NCBI GenBank assembly: GCA_963971425.1
Contig: OZ020525.1
Location: 3,827,560 to 3,891,559 of the forward strand
From: Bryoerythrophyllum caledonicum
Lineage: Eukaryota; Streptophyta; Bryopsida; Pottiales; Pottiaceae
Length of the DNA stretch: 64,000 nt
Reading direction: 5' to 3'
Shown here: one piece after another, positions 57,383-64,000 of the stretch
Position numbering within the stretch: the stretch's first letter is position 1
How the letters are laid out: each line of letters starts with the position of its first letter
Program-made: the position numbers and the translations under genes
Notes under the pieces: model-generated
What the model saw: only the letters and a program-made list of their open reading frames with translations
Told to the model about the DNA's origin: nothing
Databases searched by the model: none

Positions 57383-57616
57383 TCAAATGAATTTAGTAGC
57401 ATTCAACCTCTCTAAGTACTTAGTAACATAATAGTGTGTGAAATTGCAAAAATCCGTCACATTCAACATGAAAAACGACACCCTAAACCTCCCGGCACTA
57501 CCAATACTAGTCACTATACCCTCAAAATGCAATAAAACGTCACTGTCCAACACTATGGAAACCTTCACTAGATGAAAGATTTCGCCCACATTGTCATCAA
57601 CTTTGAATTCGAAGTC
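57383..57616 (-). CDS. Possible upstream exon or separate small gene
   Basis: About 75 codons are open and protein-like (VDDNVGEIFHLVKVSIVLD; DFCNFTHYYVTKYLERL), ending in TGA at 57383-57385. It may be a 5' exon of the second Mutator gene. It contains one copy of the cagtgacgttttattgca motif within the coding sequence. There is no recognised domain. Confidence 0.35.
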   Translation of the reverse strand, partial: DFEFKVDDNVGEIFHLVKVSIVLDSDVLLHFEGIVTSIGSAGRFRVSFFMLNVTDFCNFTHYYVTKYLERLNATKFI

Positions 57617-57944
57617 TTAGAACAACACCCTACTCATTACAAATCCTTAATATGTAGAATTTTAATCATTGACTTACAATTGACAAATTCGCATGAGCGG
57701 AGTTTGGGTTTTATATGAACAAAAGTAGGTGCCGAAGGCGACTTGATGGAGGAAGAGCAAAGCGATTTGGAGCAAGAATAGCGGTTCGAGATTCAAGGAA
57801 GCGTGCACAGACAAGGAGGGCGAGCTGCAAAGAGGGCCCAATTAGGGCAAATTAGAGCTGCTGAGGGCGGAGGTTCTGCTCCTGCGAATGTAGGAAGGGC
57901 GGTGGATATAGGGGTTCCGGGTATCGTCCCGTTGTTGTGGGTAT

Positions 57945-59520
57945 TGTCACGGGACGTGGCGTCGAGGGCCTCTCCGTATCGTAGTTTTAGCGTAGATTAG
58001 TTTGTTCTAATCTACGTATCTTTAGGGACATATGGCGGCGCATCCCATTCATCCGTGGATGACTTTCATCCACTTAGGGTTGCGCGTGTGTGCGTATAGG
58101 GCCGCACTTGTCCTTGACTTGACGTCTTTGTAAAGTCAAGCTTTGTGAGTGAGAGTGGAGAGTAGTGTTTGAGAGTTGCTTGTAAGTGGTGGTTTAAGCC
58201 ATTAGTAAAGTCTCATGCTTTCCATTTGTACTTCATACTCGTTGGTTCACCCATTGTGGTGTGCGTGACGCTTGAGTACTCTTGTGATATGTAACACATT
58301 CACTTGACAAAGACCCTCCATTTTCTACAATTAGATCTTGTTTTATGGAGCTAGAAATTGTGAGAAAAACTTGTGGGTACTTAGCATGATGTCGTAGGGC
58401 GCGTTTAGAGGAAGCTAATGCGACAAACGGCGTGCGATTTGGACAATTTTTGAAGAAGTTGTGAGCGGTAGAAGATTGGAGCAAGGTGGATCAGATTCTG
58501 GACCTGCTGTGCAAATTTTTCATCCGCCGCGCGATTTTTCATCCACGGCGGTTTTCATCCACTGCGGCAGTTTTCATCTGCTGGGTCGCAAATCCATTAG
58601 GGTACATATTTCCGTCGGGTACCCAATTGCGTGCCGCAGGACCTTAAACCGTCACTTTTGGGCTAAAATTTCAGCACATCCCTCGACCAAAACATCAAAA
58701 TTTTAACTTTTGCAATTTTGATTATTTCTGGATTCCGATTGCGGATTTGAGTTTGCAGAGGAATTATAAGTCTGATGGTATAGTAAAATTTAGGTTTTTA
58801 GCACTTTCAAAAACCGACATTTTTTAGGTGTCTTCAAAACAATCACATGTTTATGAGACCTATAAAAAAAAAAGTGTTTAGTGTCTAACTTTGGAGGTAA
58901 TTAGCTAGTGCAGTTTTACTCTAGTTTTGAGTGAAACTTGCGTTTATAGTTAAGGAATCTCGTCATTTATCCAATTCTAGTATTGGATTGACGTTTTGGC
59001 ACGTTTGTCAACCATGGTTTGAATTTCGTTGGGGGACTAGTGTTTTTGAACACCGTGACCATAGGATTCTATTACCTCCTTAATTTTAGACATTGGGGGA
59101 ACACCTTGCAGTATTTCTCTTTGCTTTTGCAGGTGTTGCGACTCGGAGGCATCCACTGCAGGCGGGTGCCAGTGGCTCTGACTCTTTTGTCAATTTTGCT
59201 AATATGTTGTCGGGGGAAAGGATCCGGTTTTGATTTCTGGATTCTTGTGCGGTACCTCCCCCGTGTTGCGGGCTTGTGGCGGTGTTTTCCGGTGGCCCCA
59301 TTTATTGTTGTGCTAGCTTGTGATAGGGTACTATAGGGGTGAAGTCGGAGTAATGACCGGCAAGACCTTTTCATGTGGGGGGATGTGGTTGGACCTGTGT
59401 TAGCCGGAGGTGATGACCGGCAAAGCACATAGTTTGGTGATTATGTAGGTGCAGGTTGTCCGTCCGTACCCTTACCCTTTAGATAGCACCCATAGATAGT
59501 TACCCGGAGGATTTTTGTTT
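57945..59520. other. Putative 5' LTR and leader
   Basis: This non-coding region of about 1.6 kb precedes gag. It starts TGTCACGGG, but without the 3' LTR its end cannot be fixed. I could not find a convincing primer binding site. Confidence 0.4.
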
Positions 59521-60987
59521 ATGGTGAGTACGAGAAGTCGGTATTACCGTTCTCCCTCACCAGATTCTCCGGAGAGTGCACCAGCTTTAGACTTTGGGCC
59601 AGGGTCGGATACCGACGAGGCTTTTGAGCCTATTTCGGCGTTGGATACCGATCGTAGGCTTTGAGTTTGGAGTGTGGGCACGTTTGACGACATGGAGGAC
59701 GATTATTACCAGGTTGTGCGTGATCGTTTCTCATGGCGGGTTGGGGGCATCTCCTTATCCGATTGGCGGCTCCGTTTCCAAACATGGATGAAGGAGAAGC
59801 GCCAGCGTTCACCGTTGTTCAACGACTGGTACGCTTTTGAGCTTTTATCCCAACATTTGGAGCTGGAGGCGCTTCAGACCTATAAGAGGTGGTCGGTACT
59901 GCATGCGGAGGAGTTGCGTCCGGTTGAGGATTACTGGCGCGACCGGGTGGGCTTGGTGACTGCGCTCAAGAAGAGCGCCGTTGCTCGTGTCCCGGCCTTT
60001 ACCGATCAGCTGAAGGAGGAAGGAGGCTCCTCCAATGAGGATTCCAGGTTGAAGGGCATTGCCCTTATAGATGAGGCGTCCGGTATGGGGGCCATGTCGC
60101 GTTTGGCCCAGGCCACGCGGGCGACATTGGTGGCTGTTGGTCCACTATCAGTCTTTGACCCTCTGGCGCGGTTCGTGGCGCATTTGGAGGTGGAGTTTGG
60201 GGGATTCCGGCGTGATCAGATGCAGCACATCCAGGACTTCCGCCGTAAAAAGGAGGACACGCCGCGTACCATGTATACCCGATTGGCGCGGTTGGCGGCG
60301 GAGGCAGGTGATGTCTTCACAGAGCACCAACTTTTGAAGATTTTAAAGTCCAAGTTGGACAAGACGATGGTGGACTTGATGACCCCCCGTCTTCTTTTTT
60401 ATTATCACGGCAACGCTAGTTTGGCTCAGGCGTTTGCTGAGGTGGAAGCGCTTGATAGAGCGTTGGGCGTGTCCGAGGCCACAGACTTGGTCACGTCATT
60501 GATGGACGCTCCCAAGACCAAGAAGCTTGCTACTGTGACGAGTAGCTTGGCGGAGGTACAACCTGAAAAGGTTGTGTATTGTTGGGCTTGTGGAGAACCC
60601 GGTCACACCAAAGGAGACTCGAACTGTTCCAAGAAAAAGGAGGAAGAGAAGGGGAAGGTAAAGCCCAAGACTGAGGCGGCCAAGTCAGGTGACAAGGTTG
60701 CGGATAGGGGGAAGAAGCCGATTACTTGTTCTCACTGTGGCAAGTCCGGCCATAGTGATGAGAACTGCTTTGTTCTCCACCCGGACAAGCGGCCAAGTTC
60801 ATCACGGGAGAAGGACTTGGAGGCCAAAGTGGCGGAGTTGGAGAAGAAGTTGAGTGCGAATGCTTCTTTGGGACAAGTGGTGAACGCACGGGCTCCGGTG
60901 AAGAGTCGTGGTTCGTCCTCAGCCATGGATGCCTATTTGTATGGCGCTTCCGGAGAGGTTGTGGCTGTAGTTGCCACTCGTGCTTAG
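59521..60987 (+). pseudogene. Retroelement gag with two zinc knuckles, in-frame TGA
   Basis: The ATG at 59521 opens a Ser/Pro-rich start (MVSTRSRYYRSPSPDSPES). A TGA at 59662-59664 interrupts it, and the same frame then runs to TAG 60985-60987 (489 codons in all). The middle holds a helical capsid-like region (QTWMKEKRQRSPLFNDWYAF; a QDFRRKKEDTPRTMYTRL block typical of retrotransposon gag). Two zinc knuckles follow: CWACGEPGHTKGDSNC (near 60580) and CSHCGKSGHSDENC (near 60730); the second has canonical CX2CX4HX4C spacing. A coiled segment precedes the end. Initiation at 59674 downstream of the TGA is possible. Confidence 0.85.
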
Positions 60988-63108
60988 ACCACTGCCAGGC
61001 AGTGCCACCTTCATCCAGTGTACCGGGTACCAGTGGTCGTCTACGCCACGTAGAGTTACCGGACCACATTGGTCAGTCACGGCTACCACTGTCGTTTGGC
61101 ATTACGGATGCAGCTGCTACTAGTGTCGCTCCACCTTTGACTACCGTACCACCAATTTCTTCCACTCATGTCGATGCCGTACATTCCTTGGCGTACAAGG
61201 TGTTGCGGTTGCCGGTGTTTGCCGGTGTAGACTTTTTGACACCGGATTTTCAACCATCCGGTATATTCCATTTGGCGGGTAGTATGTTGGAGGGCAAGGT
61301 GCCCCTGCCATCGTTGGACGTGTCGCAGGTAGTGATGGCTCTACCCACCGAGGAGGATTTGGTGGCAATGCGGGCTAAGTTGGCGGCGGAGGCTATTTCC
61401 GCGTTTGAAGCCAATGCCACTTCCACACTTATGGAGCAGTCCTCCAGAGATCTGTCCTTGATCTCTAGAGTGGCTTATTTGTCTGATGTTGCGTCCCGAT
61501 GAGCACGGGAGCAACGCAGTGTGCGTCCAAGGGTGGTACGCTTGGTAAACGATGACGGAGTCATCGTGGTTGGTCGGACGGACGGCAATCCCACTCGAAC
61601 TACCCCCCTTCGTGTTATGTTGGAATCGAGAGCTCAGCCAGTGATGATTGACAAGCAGCTAGCCCAAGATTTGGGTCTAGGTGCTTCGGACCTCGAGCCT
61701 TGCCCATTCACGATTGTTACATCGGTTGGGGGCACGGAGAAGGCCATGGGCTACACCCGACATTCGTTGCAGTTGATGTTTGGCGTGAGATCTGGTTCGT
61801 TGTTCTCCAATGTCTCCCTTCAGTGCGCTGTTACTGGCACCACCAACTACGATATTTTGGTGGGCGAGCAGGCACTATATCCACTTGGATTTGGGGTGGA
61901 TAACTGGACGGAGGAGGCCTGGATTAGGCTAGGGTGGTCTGCCGATGATGGCAGCAAGGAGCTCATCCCCGTGGTCTTCGCAGCTAGCGCGGTGACTTCG
62001 ACGACAGATGCTATGTTTGGGTGTAGTGCTCTGGCATCAGACTTGCCGTGTGGTTCTTCACTTTTGGAAGAGACATATGCATATATGTTTGGGGTGGAGG
62101 ATTCACGCGAGCACCCACCATTGGCGATCCCTGCCCGTCATTGCAAGGATCCGCTTCCGGCGTGGGGGACACCGTTGGAGCTCACTCGTCAGAGTGGAGA
62201 GATTGTGGACGGTCTTGATGCTCCACCGCTGTTAGCGGACTCTTCCACTCCGTTGTTGACTCGTACTATTCAGTGGCGACCACCAGATGAGGGTATTACT
62301 CTCGTGGAGCTATTTGTCGGTATCGGTACGGGGCTCGCGACTGTGTTAGAGGCTGGGCTCAAGGTACGATGGTATATCCACGTGGATAGTGGCTTTGCAG
62401 CCAACCGTGCCGCTCACCATCACATTCAGCGTCTTCTGGCGTTGTATCCGGAGCAGTTACCACCTTCTGCGATTCGAGGGTGTTTTGGCAAGTTGCCACG
62501 TGATGTGATGTTGATCAGTGAGGATGATCTTTGCCGGATACGTCACGTGGAATTGGTGATTGCCGGATGGCCTTGCCAAGGCCATTCACGAGCGGGCACT
62601 GGACGTGGCTTGGATGATCCACGGTCGGGTCTCTTTGCGGATTTGCTCAGGCTCATGCAGTGGTGGATTATCCACCAATCGATACCACCGGGGTACATTT
62701 TTGAGAATGTACCCCCATTGGGGGATACACGGACGAAGGTGCATGAGGATGGGGCGTACATCCATCACCTTCTTGGTCCCCCTACGTTTGTTGATGCCGC
62801 GGCGTTGGGATCTTACGCTCATCGGCTACGTTGGATTTGGACCAACATGGCATCATCCACGACGCTCACTTCTGCACTTGCTCAAGTGCAACGGCCCGTG
62901 CGCCTTGAGGTCGATGACATTTTGGATGACCATCGTGTATCCACGGAGGTTACCAAAGAGGATGAGCCACCATTGGCGGTGGTCAACCGCGTTGGTTTCA
63001 CTCGGGGGGCATTTCCCACCTTGATGTGCTATCCCGGCTCTTTTGCCTTCAGGGCACGTGGTCCGGGCATGGTTTGGGATTCTTCTTCCCAAACTTACGA
63101 GGAGCCTT
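60988..63108 (+). pseudogene. Retroelement pol: degenerate protease plus C5 cytosine methyltransferase, truncated by CACTA
   Basis: Pol is in the -1 frame relative to gag and overlaps its end, so -1 frameshifting is plausible. A TGA at 61500-61502 interrupts one otherwise open frame. The protease-like part has PLRVMLESRAQPVMID, where a D-S/T-G triad is expected but E-S-R stands, and NYDILVGEQALYPLGF. The methyltransferase follows: motif I ELFVGIGTGLATVLEAGL (from 62304), motif IV AGWPCQGHSRAG with the catalytic Cys codon at 62574, motif VI FENVPP (ENV at 62703), and motif VIII-like HRLRWIW. The PTLMCYPGSFAFR block is in the expected C-terminal place. The frame ends where the CACTA terminus supplies TAA, so polymerase domains are lost from this frame. 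Confidence 0.85.
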
Positions 63109-64000
63109 CACTATAAGAAACCCGTGTTTTTTGTGATGTTCCAAAAAATGCGGAATAATGTCTAAAAAAATAGGGATGATGTCCACGAAAACATCACCTA
63201 AAATTGGATCAACCGAAACATGCAAAAACATGGCAAAAATTGCACTCAACATAGACAATGTTTACCTTAACATGCGTTTTGAAACATGCGTTTGGGTGCT
63301 TAGAAGTAGTGCCATGTGGATGCCACGTCGAGGCCACATCAGCGCCATCTTCGACGGGCAGTGCCATATGGAAATGATTTTCATCCAGCCCTTTGGTGAT
63401 GTGGCAGAGGACGTGGTCCCGCCAAAATCTGACATGGATTATGACAGCGCGAAGACGTGGCATGCCCTGTCAGCAAACTTTGAGGCGGTTTAGGGTTTAA
63501 AACGTGCTCACTTTGATGTCCCAAGCAACACAGGTGTGTTTCCGCAGACACTCTCCGTCGTTTAGTGGTGTTTGTTGAGATGCCTGTGTTGACATTTTGT
63601 ATGTAGAATTTGATGTTATCGCAGGCAGACTTGATGTCAATATTGAAAGCATATATTACGGCCTTGTTTGTGTGGACATCATGACCAACATTTAGTGTGA
63701 CTAGAGTGTGTCTTCATGCTATCAATGGTGTTATGCTGGATGTTTGGATGAATGTCTGCGACGATGTTCAAGATATAATTCTGGACATACCTGCGTTTGA
63801 GTGGGCATGTGCAGTCAACGCCGGTGACGTCCATTAAAATGTATTCGACGACATCACATGCAACAAACGTGCAGAATGGCTGTCTACTCTAACGTCTATT
63901 GCTCCGTATATTCCGGTTGCAATGGATGTCGCTTTTAGCGCTGGAGAATGTCTCCGACAATGCACATACATTGATAGCAACATTTGAAATTAGATTAAAG
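63109..64000. mobile_element. Second CACTA copy, left end only
   Basis: It starts CACTATAAGAAACCCGTG, matching the ends of the 39567-43355 element (its right end inverted reads CACTATAAGAAAACCGTG). It cuts the methyltransferase pol frame. The three bases before it are CTT, and the right end lies outside the window. The visible 890 bp has gatgtc-type words and no gene. Confidence 0.88.

Larger units (their letters stand above)
16880..57600 (+). mobile_element. MuDR-like Mutator element, split by a giant insertion (ends approximate)
   Basis: The two halves of one Mutator transposase gene lie at about 17540-18473 and 53957-55506, and a convergent second gene is at 56264-57185. Subterminal repeats containing cagtgacgtttattgca lie upstream of the transposase (16960-17220). 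The same motif in inverted orientation lies at 55790-55930, and one copy is near 57510-57530. Convergent genes with promoters near each end match the mudrA/mudrB layout of maize MuDR. The outer ends and a 9-11 bp duplication were not found; inverted similarity between 16345-16405 and 57895-57945 could mark the true termini. Confidence 0.65.
57945..64000 (+). mobile_element. LTR-type retroelement with a methyltransferase in pol (right end outside the window)
   Basis: Gag (59521-60987) with zinc knuckles and a pol frame beginning with a protease-like and a cytosine methyltransferase domain (to 63108) identify a retroelement. Its 5' boundary is tentatively put at TGTCACGGGACG (57945), where similarity to 16345-16405 stops and an LTR-like start occurs. 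The 3' LTR, reverse transcriptase and integrase are not in the window. A CACTA element inserted at 63109 cuts pol. Whether it is Ty3- or Ty1-type cannot be told without the polymerase. Confidence 0.65.

Noticed and set aside
35053-61502. Use of a variant genetic code in which UGA is sense
   Set aside because: TAG and TAA interruptions and frameshifts also occur, and several frames end normally at TGA; methyl-C decay is simpler. Kept only as a testable alternative.
1-64000. tRNA or rRNA genes
   Set aside because: I saw no cloverleaf with a convincing T-arm GGTTCRAATCC and no rRNA-like sequence, but a reading without tools can miss them.

Overview
The window looks like nuclear DNA of a plant-lineage (streptophyte) eukaryote. 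There are spliceosomal introns with GT...AG ends, no operons or ribosome binding sites, and plant-type hAT, Mutator, CACTA, PIF/Harbinger and LTR elements. A retroelement carrying a cytosine methyltransferase, plus large DUF7869-type genes, make a charophyte green alga such as Chara a reasonable guess, but that is inference. I found no convincing ordinary host gene; almost everything recognisable is mobile DNA. One assembly gap (200 N) lies at 12178-12377.

Layout. 1-16.3 kb is a mosaic of small elements: a 5'-truncated LINE, two Tc1-type (DD34E) elements with long internally repeated inverted repeats, two copies of a 345-bp MITE (one carrying a nested Mutator-type MITE), a PIF/Harbinger-like element with a piggyBac-like MITE inside it, and a second piggyBac-like MITE. 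From about 16.9 to 57.6 kb lies one nested composite. The outer shell is a MuDR-like Mutator element: the transposase N-terminus is at 17.5-18.5 kb, its C-terminus at 54.0-55.5 kb, and a convergent second gene is at 56.3-57.2 kb.

The Mutator transposase gene is interrupted in frame by a 35.5-kb insert (18474-53956) that I do not recognise. The insert carries about 22 dispersed copies of a 17-bp palindrome (consensus GTCGGCTGSCAGCCGAC), found nowhere else in the window, mostly inside introns and near the two ends. Its genes form two divergent sets. Leftward are four related FCP1/NIF-type HAD domains without catalytic aspartates and a ParB-like gene. Rightward are a DUF7869-type protein and an acidic protein. 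The DUF7869 gene is itself cut by a 16,023-bp hAT element (34168-50190) with a perfect 8-bp target duplication. That hAT carries its transposase, a RING-finger gene, a truncated RING-gene paralogue and a kinase-like gene, and repeats a GACGTC-centred palindrome at both ends and in its promoters. A CACTA element (39567-43355) is inserted in the RING paralogue. The order of insertion is therefore Mutator, then the palindrome element, then hAT, then CACTA.

At the right edge an LTR-type retroelement (about 57.9 kb to the edge) encodes a gag with two zinc knuckles and a pol that starts with a degenerate protease and a C5 cytosine methyltransferase. It is cut at 63109 by a second CACTA copy that leaves the window. 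Nearly every gene is broken, mostly by single in-frame stops, and TGA is strongly over-represented, which fits decay of methylated CGA codons.
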